A stretch of 64,000 bases of DNA, taken from contig NC_080573.1 in assembly GCF_029962835.1 (NCBI RefSeq), forward strand, positions 30,125,001 through 30,189,000, read 5' to 3'. Source of the DNA: Magnolia sinica. Lineage: Eukaryota > Streptophyta > Magnoliopsida > Magnoliales > Magnoliaceae. This document shows positions 1-12,844 of this stretch, piece after piece. Below the pieces are notes generated by a model that had not been told where the DNA came from, did no database searches, and saw only the letters and a list, made by a program, of their open reading frames with translations. Position 1 is the stretch's first letter, and each line of letters opens with the position of its first letter. Made by a program: the position numbers and the translations under genes.

Positions 1-341
1 ACATGCGAAGTGCAAAGTGTGCCACTAGCGCCTCTACAGCCACATTACCTCACAGGCCCACGCCCTCGCACCGAGCCCGTGTCCGTGCCCGTGCCGGAGC
101 CCGAGCGCTAGTGCGCCGCGCGGGTGTTCCAGTGCTACGCATTGGAACACGCAAGTTCCATTCTCCTATGGACCATGTGGGTAAGCATTATAATACTCCA
201 CCACTCTCATATAAAGTACTTTTCCTTCTCCTCTTTTTTCAATGTGGGACTATTCCCAAAACCCAAAAAAAAGGTATTTTTTAAACTTTTTTATAATATA
301 TATATTATTGAAATATATTTAAAATCAATATTTTTACAACA
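1..341 (-). mobile_element. Ty1/copia 3' LTR, cut by window edge
   Basis: This stretch matches the outer part of the complete LTR at 4858-6117 in the same orientation, including the GC-rich hexamer tract, the hairpin and the A/T-rich end. Read on the minus strand the LTR begins TGTTGTAAAAATATTG at 341 and runs out of the window at 1. A purine-rich tract lies immediately upstream of it (342-355). The two LTRs of this element differ at many positions by eye, so the insertion is not recent. Fossil element. Confidence 0.85.
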
Positions 342-355
342 ATCCCCCATTTGAT
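342..355 (-). other. Polypurine tract of the copia element
   Basis: On the minus strand this reads AAATCAAATGGGGGAT-like and directly abuts the 3' LTR start at 341, the position expected for the plus-strand priming site of an LTR retrotransposon. Confidence 0.75.
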
Positions 356-3300
356 TTTTAAAAATATATATTTTTTTCGATTAAATATTTCTGCCAGAAT
401 AATTAACTTATATGCATAAAGAAAGATATCTTTCGATTTTAATATTCCCTTAGTGTAAGTATCTCAAAACTCTATCGAAATGACTGGTAGCTGTATCTTT
501 AAACCAGTTATTCCTAGATAACAGAGTCGGAGAAACTACACACATATTCGCTATGTGTTTATTAGAGTTGTCACAATCTTGCTCAGTATAATTAATGGCC
601 ATGTGCTTATCCTAATTCGTGAACAATCTCGAAAGAAAAAACTCCTAACTCTCATGAGAGACGGCACCACCTTTACGTTCATATAGGTGAAATCTTTCCA
701 GTGTTTTCGTTACTATAAGACACTTATCCTTTAGACTAGAATTCATTAAGAGTTCTAAGACTCAACACTCTTTTGTAACGCTCAGCACTTATCTATTATG
801 GATGAAGTTTTATAATTTAGTGCTAAAAGTTTTCCACATGTCAGTGACTTGTTCTTACCCATTAAACCCAAAATTAGAGATTTTCTGACTTTATGTTCGG
901 TTACCATCACTGGTGGAACTTTGGTTGAAGAGTTTCAACCCTATCCCTCTAGATGTAGCCTTTACTACCTCTCTCGGTAGAGGTTTAGTGAAGGAGTCTG
1001 CTAGGTTATTGCTTGATTTCACATAGGAAATAACAATGATTCCATCTCGAATCAATTGTCTGACATATTCATGTCGAATACTGATATGTCTAGACTTACC
1101 ATTATATGTGCTGTTATATGCTCTATCTAATGTGGCTTCACTATCACAATATAGTGACACAGCTGATATAGGCTTTACACAGAAAGAGATTTATAATAGA
1201 AGATCCCTTAGCCTCTCAGCCTCTTTGCCTGTTGCAGTCAGGGTTATAAATTCAGACTCCATAGTCGAGTGCGTTTTGCAAATCTGTTTCTTAGATCCCC
1301 AAGATACAGCTGCACCTCCTAAGGTGAATACCCACCCTGTAGTAGACTTGTTGTCCCCTGCACTCGATATCCAGCTCGCATCGATATATCCTTCTAATAC
1401 GACAGAAAATTCTGAATAAAATAGTCCTAAGTCTTTGGTTGCTTTTAAGTAACCAAGGACTCTATTGATTGTATTCCAGTGTTCAGTACTGGGGTTACTA
1501 GTAAATCTACTAAGTTTACTTATAACATATGCGATATCAGGTCTAGTGCATTACATAACATACATTAGACTTCCTATAGCACTCGCATATTCTAATTGTA
1601 TAACTGTTCTTTCAGTATTTTCTTTTAGCTTAATACTTGGATCAAATGGGGTCTTTGCTTCTTTTATATTTAGATGGTTAAACTTGTTTAGTATCTTCCC
1701 AATATAATGAGATTGACATAAAGCATAACCCCCACAATGTCTTTTAACTTTGATACCTAGGATGGTATCAACTTGTCTAAGATCCTTCATTTTGAATACA
1801 GAAGATAAAAACCTCTTTGTTTCAGTCACACCTTCCATTTTATTACTTATTATTAACATATCATCAACATACAGACAAATAATAATGATACAACTACCAT
1901 CTATTTTAGAATATATGCATTTGTTAGCTACATTATGCATGAAACCATGAGATAATATTTTGGAATCAAACTTCTCATGTCATTGTTTTGGTGCTTGTTT
2001 TAATCCATACAAAGATTTAACTAATCTATATACTTTGTTTTAATTTCTTGGTAGAACAAATCCTTCAGGTTGTTCCATATATACTTTTTCATTGAGGTCA
2101 CCATTTAGGAATGTGGTCCTTACATCCATTTGGTAGATGTGAAGATGATGTGTGGAAGCTAGCGTAAATAATATCCTAATGAATATTATCCTAGGTACAG
2201 GAGAGTATGTGTCAAAGTAATCTATCCATTCTTTTTGTCTAAAACCCTTAGCTACTAGTCGAGCTTTAAAAGTTTGGATAGTTCCATCAGTGTGATATTT
2301 CTTCTCAAATACCCACTTACAACCTTTGGGTCTAGAACCTGGAGGTAAGTTTACTAGTTCTCATGTTTGATTCGACAGTATGGATTCCATTTCATCGTTT
2401 ATAGCTTCTTTCTAGAAAACTGAGTCTTTAGAGGATATAACATCTTTATATGTTTTAGGATCATCTTCTATAGTCATTACTATAGATATATTTCTTATAA
2501 TATTTTCTCTATCTCATTCTATAAGATGGAAAATGACGCATTGTGAGTCTATGTAGTTATCTCCTAGACTCTTCTCTATTCTTATCCTTTGACTCTTAAG
2601 AGGTTAAACAGGAGTTTTCACTATCTGTGGAGCTGTGCTATCTGGTTCTCTATTAGGAGTTTGGATTTCATTATCCTTTGACTCCAAAGATAGTGAGTTC
2701 TTAAAGAACTCAACGTCTCTTGATTCTATTATTGTATTAGACTCTATGTCTAGAAGTCTATAAGCTTTACTATTTTGTGCATACCCTACGAAGGTGCACT
2801 TAATAGCTTTTGGTCCTAACTTAGTTCTTTTTGAATCAAGGTTTCTACAATATGCAAGACACCCCCACACTTTTAGATATCATAGGTTAGGTTTTCTATC
2901 TCTCCATGTTTTATATGTAGATATTTTATATTTTTAGATGGAATTCTGTTTAGAATATGACACGCTGCAAGCAGTGCCTCACCCTATAGACTTAGTGACA
3001 ACTTTGCTCTTATCAGCATTGAGTTGACCATCTTTACTAATGTTCTATTCTTCCTTTCAGCTATTCCATTTTGTTAAGGTGTGTATGGTGCAATACATTG
3101 ATGTATTAGTCCATGTTCTTCACAGAAATTATCGAATTCATTTGAGAAGTATTCTCCTCCTCTATCGCTATGGAGAATTTTTATCTTCTTATTTAGTTGA
3201 TTCTCTACTTCTGCTTTATATATTTTAAACATGTTCAATGCTTCATCTTTGCTCTTTAATAAATAAACATACATATATCCAAAGCAATTATCTATAAAAG

Positions 3301-4857
3301 TTATGAAGTACCATTTACCTCCACGAGTAAGAATGTCGTTTAACTCACAGATATCACTTTGCACAAGATTCAATACTTGAGACGATTTTTCAACACTTGG
3401 AAAAGGTTTCTTCCTCATTTTGGATCATATGCACACTTCACATTTATCGGTTTCATTATCTGTGTATGAGATCAAAATATTCTTAGCCATGAACTTCAAG
3501 ATACTATACCCTATATGGGCTAGTCTATCATTCCACAGTCCAGCAGATTCAACTATATACGCAGAAGTGCAACTTTCATTTAGAGAAAACTTAACCATCT
3601 CGTTACAAGCATATCCATTTTCGATAAAATTTACATTCTTAAACAAAATCAGTTTACCTGATTCGTACACCACCCTTATACCTGGTTTACCCAAAAGATT
3701 CCTAGAAACTAAGTTTCACCTCATGTCTGGGACGTACAGTACATTAGTCAGAATCACTTTCTTTCCAGAGGTGAATATCAGTTCGACAGTTCCTTTGCTG
3801 ACGACCTTCGATCGGACTTCATTACCCATTTGGACTTCTTGACCATCGGTCAATTCCTCATAGATTTTGAAGGCTGATTTGTCGTAGCACACATGTACTG
3901 TAGCGGCAGTATCATACCACTAACCTGAAACTTTGCCTTGGATGGTATTCACCTCAGTGATCATAGCTATAATATCGCCTTCTTTTACTGTACTTGTCTC
4001 TTTTTTAGATTTGCGATATCGGCATACTCGAGTATAGTGTCTGGTTTTTCCACAGATATGGCATGGGCCTTTGAACTTTCTGTTTTCTTTTGGGCGTTTT
4101 TCTTAAAATTTTCTTTATTGGGTTTCAGGGAATCGTCCTTCTCGGGATTCTTGTTATTAGTGTTCTCTACTGTATGTACCTTGGACGAGGCATTCCCGTT
4201 ATCATTCTTTCTGTCGCGGTTACGGGATTCTTCCTCAATTCTGAGGTGTTTCTGGATTTGTTCCAATGTGTAGTCCTCAGTTTTATGTAGCAACTTCTTT
4301 CTATAATCTTTCTACATAGGTGGCAATTTAGCGATTATAGCCCCGATTTGGAATGATTCAGGAAGATCAATTTTGATGGCTTTGATTTTGTTTACTATTA
4401 GCTGCAATTCTTGGATTTAGGGCAGCAACGGTTTGTTATCTACCATGTTGAAGTCAAAATACCTGGCGATGAGAAACTTGTTGGTACCTTCTTCTTCAAC
4501 CTTGTATTTGAATTCTAGAGCAGTTTAGATCTCCTTTGTTAATGACGTCTGTTGGTACAGATCGTATAGGCGGTCGGAGAGCGCATTTAGTATGTGTCCT
4601 TAATACAAGAGTTCGTCTTCAGCTCGTTTGGTGAGGGCAGACACCTGTTCAGGTGTGTCTATGTCGGATGCTTCAGGTAGTGCTTGCAGATTTGGATCTA
4701 ATATGTAATAGATCTTCAGCGCCGTAAGAAGAAATTTTAGCTTGTCTTGCCATCTCGTAAAATTGGTTCCATTGAACCGATCAAGATGTATCAAGTCCTG
4801 ATTCATCAACTTGATGGATGAAACACTGTCAGCTTCCATCAAATAACGCTTTAAGAT
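342..4857 (-). mobile_element. Ty1/copia internal region (gag-pol), broken
   Basis: Minus-strand remains lie in the order gag, integrase, reverse transcriptase, RNase H, which is the Ty1/copia order. Gag N-terminus is near 4600-4842 (LDRFNGTNFTRWQDKLKFLL-type start) and its basic C-terminal part near 3985-4293. The GAG-pre-integrase segment is at 3425-3694 and the integrase core at 3074-3418 (HSDRGGEY). The integrase C-terminal segment is at 2604-2870, reverse transcriptase with YVDDM around 1551-1940 and beyond, and RNase H with the SRHISIRHEYVRQL stretch at 891-1160. The coding region is broken many times (roughly ten or more) and looks like a fossil; 342-890 is the untranslated tail before the 3' LTR. 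Lineage within copia is not assigned. Confidence 0.93.
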
Positions 4858-4976
4858 TGTTAGAAATTATACAGATTTATATTATTTCTATATAATGTGG
4901 AAACCAAAAATAAAAATTAGCTTAAATAAGGACAGGCTGAAGCACGTCTGGGACACTGTCCTTAAAGCGTTATTTG
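4840..4976 (-). other. Inverted repeat joining copia U5 and leader
   Basis: Bases 4840-4855 (caaataacgctttaag) are the exact reverse complement of 4961-4976, 16 of 16. One arm lies in the leader just after the 5' LTR and the other inside the LTR near its end, so an element RNA starting upstream in the LTR could fold across the LTR/leader junction. The usual plant copia primer-binding site resembling the initiator methionine tRNA end (TGGTATCAGAGC) is not seen next to the LTR. The LTR arm is kept at 53998-54013 in the solo LTR. Confidence 0.6.
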
Positions 4977-6117
4977 CCCCTACTCAAGTGAATTGAGTAT
5001 GCTGATAGGTTACAAGCAAACCACTTCTAGGATACGATGAGCCTAGTGTGGGTCTGCGTTCAGCAAACACGAAGGCCCACCAAATGGAACTTTGTTACAC
5101 ACTATCTGGCAGAATTACAATAAAGAAAAATCTCAAAAGAGAAGAGAATATTTAATGTAGACCACTGCACTGGTCAGTTCTTCAGCCACTGGTCCAGTTG
5201 AACCGTTCTGGACCACAACGTTAGTCTGTTCTTCTAGCAAAGGTTTAACCCTTGCTGTCTTTCTGGAATCACTGGAGTATAAGAGATGAATGGTAGGCTG
5301 TCTTAGTTTGTATGGGTCTGCTGGAGTGGGTTGAGAGATGGATTGGAAACCCATCCAGGCCCTCATTTTATAGGCTATGATGGCTAGGGGTTATGGTCAA
5401 GGAAAATAAATCCCATGACCGTTTTCTAGCTGTTGGAGAAAACTAGCCGTTTTATGGTCGTTTTCTGACTGTTGTGCATGGGCCATTAAGTTGCTGCATG
5501 CTAACCGTTGTGAGACAGCAGCTAGCCGTTTTATAATTGTTGGGCTAGTCATGCAGCAGTTACAACTAGACCTTGTACTAATTGCACAGTTGTTATAGAT
5601 CCGCTGCAACAGCTCTTTTTTCCAGCTCTCTATATATTCAGAGGGACTCTCATTCAGTCCTCTAGATTTCGTCCAACCATCCATCCTCCTTAGCCACCTA
5701 GTCGTACCGCGACTCGCAAACGTCTCGCTCCGGTTCGCTCAAGGTAGTGAAGGAGCAACCCTCTGCGACACGATGCGGGTGTACGAAGTGCAAAGTACAC
5801 CGCTAGCGCCTCTACAGTCACACTAACATACTGCCTCACTTGCCCACGCCCTCGTACCGAGCCCGAGCCCGAGCCCGAGCCCGAGCGCGCGCGTGCGAGT
5901 GTTCCAGTGCGTAGCACTGGAACACGTAAATTCCATTCTCCCATGGACATGTGGGTAAATATTATAATACTCCACCACTCTCATATAAAGTATTTTTCCT
6001 TCTCCTCTTTTTCCAATGTGGGACTATTCCCAAAACCCACAAAAAAGGTATTTTTCAAACTTTTTTATAATATATATATTATATTAAAATATATTTAAAA
6101 TCAATATTTTTGCAACA
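4858..6117 (-). mobile_element. Ty1/copia 5' LTR, complete (1260 bp)
   Basis: The LTR runs on the minus strand from TGTTGCAAAAATATTG (6117) to TTTCTAACA (4858). It contains a TATA-like CCTATAAAATGAGG near 5372, a short GC hexamer tract (5858-5886) and a 27 bp hairpin (5899-5925). The same LTR family occurs as a solo copy at 52725-54117. The flanking 5 bp at 6118-6122 is atcgt; the partner flank lies outside the window, so the target duplication cannot be tested. Confidence 0.9.
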
Positions 6118-6676
6118 ATCGTCCCACATCCTTACACAGTATACATGAGTTTTCGGTTTTGATAAGTGGGGCACACTATATGGTAATCAAGACCGTCAGT
6201 CCACAAAAGCATGGATGGAGAATACCCCAAAAGATCCCGACTAAAAGATCCGGGTTCCTTTTGATTCGGGAACCGCTTCTGTATTTCTCTATTTTTGCAC
6301 TTAGCCGTGTGTCTGTTGATCACAAATTGAATGGTTAAGATTATAGTTGTTTATCCCCAATATCGCCATACCCTGCCACAACCAATTAGGTAGAGCTACG
6401 TGTGATCTGTATATTCGTGTAGTACTTAAATAGCCAATGGAGAAATGATCATGCTTGAATGGTTATATGACCAGTGGTAAGAGGAAAAGCAAAAGAATCT
6501 ACAAGGTGAGAAGCATCTAGAGAAGTAACGGAAAACGGTTATGGCAACCGTTGAAACTTGAGAATGATTCAGACGATTGGATAGAAGATATAAATAACAA
6601 AGCAAAACATTAAAGAAGGCGTATCATACTAATCTAAACAAACCAAATCTATTTTTCAATTATTCTATTAATTTAC
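6118..6676. repeat. Dispersed repeat X, copy 1, left part
   Basis: From about 6385 this segment resembles 12845-13120 (for example gtggtaagaggaaaagcaaa, and accaaatctatttttcaatt) and continues after the LTR insertion at 9951. No coding frame of note is present. The repeat has an LTR-like look (about 0.7 kb, present in two copies), but I could not define its ends or family. Bases 6118-6384 show nothing recognisable. Confidence 0.6.
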
Positions 6677-9600
6677 TGTAACACTCCGAAAATCAACACT
6701 CGAGCACAGAAACTCCTATCACGAGTTCCTGAGTGTTAACCTAAAAAAAAATGTTTGTGTGTCCTCATCCAGATTTACATTAATTTCATACACAAATAAT
6801 TAACGTAATGCATTTTAATTTAGCGGAACCAAAGCGAGGTAGAGATAATCAAATCTAAAAATATAGAGCTACCACTCAAAAATTATAGTTTCAAAAGCGG
6901 TGACCACTTATATGAGAATTATACGAACCACAATAATTGTAATAAGAATAGAAGAACAACTACCAAGCGGTAAGAAGTTAGAAATCTATTTAGTGACCTG
7001 AGTATACCACCGATTGGTCCTATTCTTGAGTTATTTACATACGTTAAATATGAGGTGTCAAACGCCAATATAGTGAAGAAATATTCTCAAGATTGTTGCT
7101 AGGGACATTTTAGTAATTAGCAGGTCCACAACGAATACATTTTCATACATTCAAGCATGTTATCTTTAACATACAACTAATAAGCAAGTTACACATGTTA
7201 TCAACACAATCAAACACAAGTAACGATGACATAACAAACAACCAGATTTTTAATCTATTTGGTAAATATATTAATGCTATGATGAAATGATGTATACTCC
7301 TTACAATCCAACACTCCCTTACAAGCGACTCCAATGATTAGACAAGTTATTATTAGTTCCAGTTCATACAATAGGTTAACGAAGCCAGGATACCGCCATT
7401 ATGTCACGAGTCATTATCCAAATCACGTGGCTTGTTGCGGCACGTGGCGGCTCCTCACTAGTGTCCCTTGATCTAGATTAAGGCATCAACAAGGTACAGG
7501 TCGTCACCCGAAATCGAGTATGAAACATCAATGAACCATCAATTCAGAGGTGTGTACATGTCACCAAAACTAATTTAATACAAAGGAAAGGGCTCGTCAC
7601 CCAATTTCGTTCACGCCCGGTCGTTCGAACGGTATTATAACATGAAACCATCAATCGAGTAATTTGAATGGGGCCATTCGAACAACATTCTATCACCTTT
7701 AGCAGTGCTCAATGGTCATATGGGGAGGCTCGTCACCCCAGCATAGGTCATAGCTTGAACACGGTGTCCCATACTACCATGCTCGACTCATGAGTCTTTG
7801 AGGATCGTAACGCACTAATGGTTATGAGTAGAGTAATTCAATGGTAACGGTGGTATTACAGATTCTATTGAATGTTATACAATCACCAAGCACAAGAATG
7901 ATCGAGCTTACATCAGACTGATGTGATCGACTATGGAGGACCCCAAGCAAACCGACATTGGGTGCAAAGCATCTCGTGTAGTTTCAACTACTGTCGATTG
8001 TCCGTGTTCAACTCCAGTCGGCCATATAAGCCTGGGATAGCCACCTTAAAGCAGGCTATCCGCACTTTTAAATAATCTACAAAACTCGATCCACCACAAA
8101 AACAATTCAATCATATTAGCATTTCTAAGTATTTTACATCAAAACATTATAATATTAAGAGTTTCATGTCATTCAAGCATTTCATTGAGCATGTTATCAA
8201 CCAAATAGAAAACAAACACATTTATTTATTCTAAAATGCCAAATAGAAGTTTGAGGGTAGATCTTCACCTTAGAATTGAAATCATCGACTGAGACACAGC
8301 CTTAGCATTGAGAATTTGAGAAAAATACTCCAAACTTAAATTAAAGTACATGACTATCATTAATGATGTGGATTAAATCTTAATTAAATATTAAAAAACG
8401 TATTATGGGTTAATTAACTCGATTGGAATGATCCTTCAACTCGATTTAACGAATCAGGACCTGAAATCGGTGCATAATCAAAATCCTAATAGAATTGAGC
8501 CCGATTACGGCTCCCATAAGAGTATGGACCGCTCCAATCAATTGTCAGGACCCCAAATCTTAATATGAATCAACCTTAAAGTTACACTTTTAGGGAAAAA
8601 CACTAATTCCTAGATCAAATGGAAGAATTTATGTAAGATACATGGAATTCATCACTAGGGAGCTTAAATTGAAAGGTGGGATGCAAATCTTACCTCCGAT
8701 TGCGAGTGGAATTGAATTTGGAGGAAGAAGCGGTACTTTAAGGATTTTTCATCGAGAGGAATTTGGTGAAAGTAATACCAACAACCCCTATCCCTTTCTC
8801 ACTTTCATTCTCTTCCTCTTTCTCTCTTTCTCTCTTCCTCTCTCATTTTCTATGGAAAATTTAGACGGGGGCAAGGGATGCCCCCAAAATCCCTATTTAT
8901 AAAACTAGATTTGGTGCGAATGAACATAAGGGCTGGGTTTTTACTATACTAGCCCTAGGGGAGTATGTTTCTACCTTTGGGGGCTACTACAGGGCGTAGG
9001 GGTCGACATCCACCGTAAGATAGTTGGCCCTAGTGATGATTTACACATAAATACAATTGACCCACCATTTGGACGCGTCGATCGACGGGTATAATCAGAA
9101 GTCAGTTCAACGATTACCGACCCTCGATCGAACCCACGACTATATGGATTTGTGTAGGACACTACTTTAGGTTGTCGCCCTAAATTTGGTCATAATCTAA
9201 CGGTCCGAAAGCCACGACTTAGGAAAATACGGAACGTAGATAAGTGACTTAAGTTCTTGATTAATTTTAGAAATATTTGCATAACTCATACACTGACTTT
9301 ACAAGTCTAAGTTGAACAATTCGAGGCACGATCTCGGCTCGATGTCCAGCGATGGACGTTAAGCCACTAAACGAATGTCTTTCTATAGTCTCAGGTTTAG
9401 TGGCCCACTAATGAGCAGTCTAGAGCTTGTTTGGATAATCAGGGCATTTATAAAATGAATTGAGTAGAGATATTTCTTATGCGCAATGATTAAGGTTTAG
9501 ATTAGCCAAGTGTATAGTATGGCCTATTCGCAATCAGTTAAAAAGGTGATTCGGTCCTAATCACTCTAAACCGTTAGTTCTTAAGCGAAAATGATAATTT

Positions 9601-9950
9601 GGTCAGTTTGGTTTGTTAATTAAGATCTGACCCCTACTTGTCTTGGTTTTTGGTATGTCTTTATTTAATTACGGCTGTCTTAATTAGTCAGTGATAGGTT
9701 ACCTAGATTTGGGCCCTAGATGAACAAATTACGTGACTAAACTCGATGTTTAAATGATTGGGCGAATTCGTTGGCTTCCTATGGTTGATTAATAGGATTT
9801 GTGCGGTTTCTTATAAGTACCACCCGCATATAAGCTCACATCGAGCATTAAGAGGTAGTCAGTGATGACGTAAGCTAGTTATATCGAAAAATTTCAAGGA
9901 TTTTTTTTTTTTTTTGAAAATCTAAAATAGCAAAAATATAAAACGTTATA
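6677..9950 (+). mobile_element. Solo LTR, probable Ty3/gypsy, 3.3 kb
   Basis: It begins TGTAACACTCCGAAAATC, a common start of plant gypsy-type LTRs, and is flanked by the 5 bp duplication tttac (6672-6676 and 9951-9955). The flanks join into a repeat that is continuous at 12845-13580, which independently supports the insertion boundaries. A TATA-like tatttataaaac at about 8891 suggests plus orientation. No gag or pol coding is inside, so this is a solo LTR. A related 5' part is found at 23378-24465. It contains no convincing host gene; the short open frames at 8642-8902 and 8971-9162 have no recognised similarity. Confidence 0.78.
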
Positions 9951-10450
9951 TTTACTAGTCAAAATTATATTCCATAGTGTAATCTTTACTTTTCCTTTCA
10001 AGAAAATTACATTTCATAGTGTAATCTTTACTTTTCAAGCTCGCCATTTAAATTCCATAGTGTAATCCGTAGCGGTAATTAAGTAACCGGTAGTTTCTAA
10101 ATGTAATTTGAGTCTACGCTCACACACTATATTCAATTCATCAATCAGAAAGTTGTCTTATAGTTGCTCTTTGCGACCAATGGTAAGAATTCTTTTCTCA
10201 TTTTTATTTTATGTGTATCGAAAAGTCTTTTCGTATGTAAGGCAAAGGTCCAACCCATCATTAGAGGATGAATCCCACCCTCTGAATATCACCTGATCCA
10301 ATTTTACACATTGAGCGAGTAGCTGAATAGGCGATCAATCTCACTAGATCTCGATCATATATTACGTGTCTGCCTGTCTTGGCACTCGGGGTCATTGTTA
10401 TTCGGTTTGAATTGAAGCCGCAATTTCAATTTTGGCAAGTCCGAGCACAT
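9951..10450. repeat. Dispersed repeat X, copy 1, right part
   Basis: This aligns by eye with 13120-13575, sharing three spaced copies of a ttccatagtgtaatc motif, the tract aatttgagtctacgctcaca, and the end ttgaattgaagc-gcaatttcaatt. Together with 6385-6676 it makes one copy interrupted by the solo LTR. No coding content is recognised. Confidence 0.65.
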
Positions 10451-12110
10451 AGTGTAGGAAACAACGGCAAAAAATCGTATGAAATGATTTTTTGAGTGAT
10501 TGTGGATTGATAGTGGAACAAAACATATCAATAGTTTGGATTATCAAACCATGGCCCTCATTTTTCAGAATTGAGAACACGTGTATGTTTTATAGAGAAG
10601 CGCGTTAGATAATAAAATGCCGCTTCCCTGCTTCAGAATGTGTAGCACAAATGCGGGTGTCAATGGGCAGGGTTCGTCGAGTCCAATCTAAGCTAAAATA
10701 GTTCAGCCTAAGCCCACCGAGACTAAGCCCAAGCCCAAGCTTCGACAGGAGAGAGAGGGACCTGGTTGTGTGCTTAGTCAGGTTATCCGGTATTTAGAAG
10801 ACAAAAATGGCATCAGTTTCAAGGTGGATCTTGGTATTGAAGATCTTGTGCGTTGGGCAGACGGGCTGAAGATGAGAAGGCGTGGGTTGGAGCTTAAAAG
10901 ACTTGAAGGAACGTGAGTGGGCATATGACAGAAATAAATGAATATGTCAAAATAAGCTCTATTATAACGTTTATGTGAAATCCATCTCGACCACTAAGTG
11001 TGTCATTCCATTTTAGGCCCAGAGCTTAAATATAAGCTTAGTACATGATTCATATAAATCTTATTATTCGAAATAATGTACAAGATAGCACTCAACCTCT
11101 AAACTATTTTCCTTTTAAAAAAAAAATTTTATTTTATTTTATGGCCCATCTTAATCATGTGTGCATCTGATACATGGCGCCATGCCTAAATTTTGGTTTG
11201 GTGTCTAATGGTTGGGTTGATTTCATATAATCATTATGATAGTCCTTGTAAAAATCAAAAGTTTACATCTCTCTTCCAACTATTTCCTTTAATATGGCCC
11301 ACGTGAATCACTTGTCAACCTAATTGTTTGAACCTAGGCCTAATATTGGATTACACATTCAATGGCCCGAGTGGATTTTACAAACACATCACAGTGGACT
11401 CTTAAAAGTCAAGGGTGGGTGTCCCATAAAATGCCGGGATAGGGACCTCGGCCACCATGATATGTATTTGAAACTCACTTCAACCATTAGATGTGTGACA
11501 CCAGTTATTGTGATGATGACAACAACAAAAAAAAAAAAGAAAGGCTAAACCATGGTTCATGGACACGGCACCAAAGGAAACTGTGGGGAATGAGACATAT
11601 TACGTGAAGATAATATAAAATCCACTTCAACCATTAGATTGCACAACAAAATTTAGGACAGTGCCCAAAAATCAACCCATAAAGTGATTCAAATGATTCG
11701 TAACAAAAGAAATAGTTTGGAGTGTAAGTATTGTCCTTTACATTCTTTTCAATTATGTGGTCCATTTCAATCACGATGGGGCTAATATCTGGGCCTATGC
11801 CTAAAATGAGGTCATACACCTAATGGTCAGTTTGGATTTTACATAATCATTACAGAGGGGCCCATCTAAACTTGCCATTGTTAGTCTATGGTAAATTGTA
11901 GCTTTTTTTAAAAAAAAAAAAAAAAAAAATTCTACGGCTGGCCTGGCCGAACTCTGGCGCTGACTCACGGTCCAACCTCAACCCAATTGAGTAAGTGGAC
12001 TTAAATTAAATTTTAAGCCCAAGCCTAGCCCATTGGCCTGATACTCCAACCCAAGGCAGGTTAGGCTCGAAAGCATGAAGTACCAGCTTAGCCCATTGAT
12101 AGCGCTAAAA
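10451..12110. mobile_element. Possible non-autonomous hAT-like element with MITE filler
   Basis: The left side (about 10651) reads gggtgtcaatgggcagggt, followed by agcccaagcccaagc. The right side (about 12085-12105) carries the inverse form, agcccattgatagcgct. Tracts of 'agcccaagcc' type near both ends resemble subterminal repeats of plant hAT-like elements. The middle (10900-11900) contains MITE-type sequence about group dispersal of 'tggcccat...caaccattagat'. No transposase frame is visible and no clear 8 bp target duplication was found, so the call is tentative. Confidence 0.35.
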
Positions 12111-12844
12111 AGCTATGTGGGCCCACAGCAATGTCCATGTGACATCTATTCTGCTATCAGTTCGCGAGCCCCGTTTAGGTAGTGAGACCAAAGATGATAT
12201 AAATCCAAAACTCAAGTGGGCCACACTACACTACAGGAGACAGTGGAGATGAAAACACCACCATTAAAACCTTCTTCAGATCCACCATGATGTTTATATG
12301 CCATCCAAACCGTTCACAATGTTATTTGCACCAAGATAAGGTTAAAACATAAATATTATCCTGATCCAAATAGGCTGGGAAAAAGTTTCAATGGTGGGCT
12401 TTCAAACTCATTTGTTTCATGTGGCCTACAGAAATAGTTTCAATGGTGGGCTTTCAAACCCGTTTTACCAGCTTATTTTAGGAAATAAGCCAAAAATGTA
12501 GAAGATTCAAAGCTCAAGTGCCGCAACAATAATGGGAATAATTATGCTCAGCATTGAAACCTTCCTAGGGCCCACCGGCCATCCAACCTGTTGATAAGGT
12601 CACACAGACCTGCATGGAGGAAACACCCGGATATCAGCTTGATCCAAAACTACTGTGGCCCGCAAGAAGTTTTTAACGGTGGACATTCAATCTTCACTGT
12701 TTCTTGTGGAAGGAGCACTTTATTCATCCCCTTTATCGCCATCCCCTACGATAATCAATCAAGGGAAGTTAGGTGTGATTTGTATGGATATGCATGGTGT
12801 ATTTGAAGATCTACAGATATGTATGGAGGAGATTTCTCGATAAT
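12111..12844. repeat. MITE-type non-coding sequence
   Basis: The segment contains the recurrent 'ctcaagtgggccacactac...aggagacagtgg' and 'ccaccatgatgtttatatgccatccaaaccgttcac' cores found in many foldback MITEs in this window. A partly duplicated block (tttcaatggtgggctttcaaac at about 12388 and 12438) is present. No gene is recognised. Confidence 0.5.
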
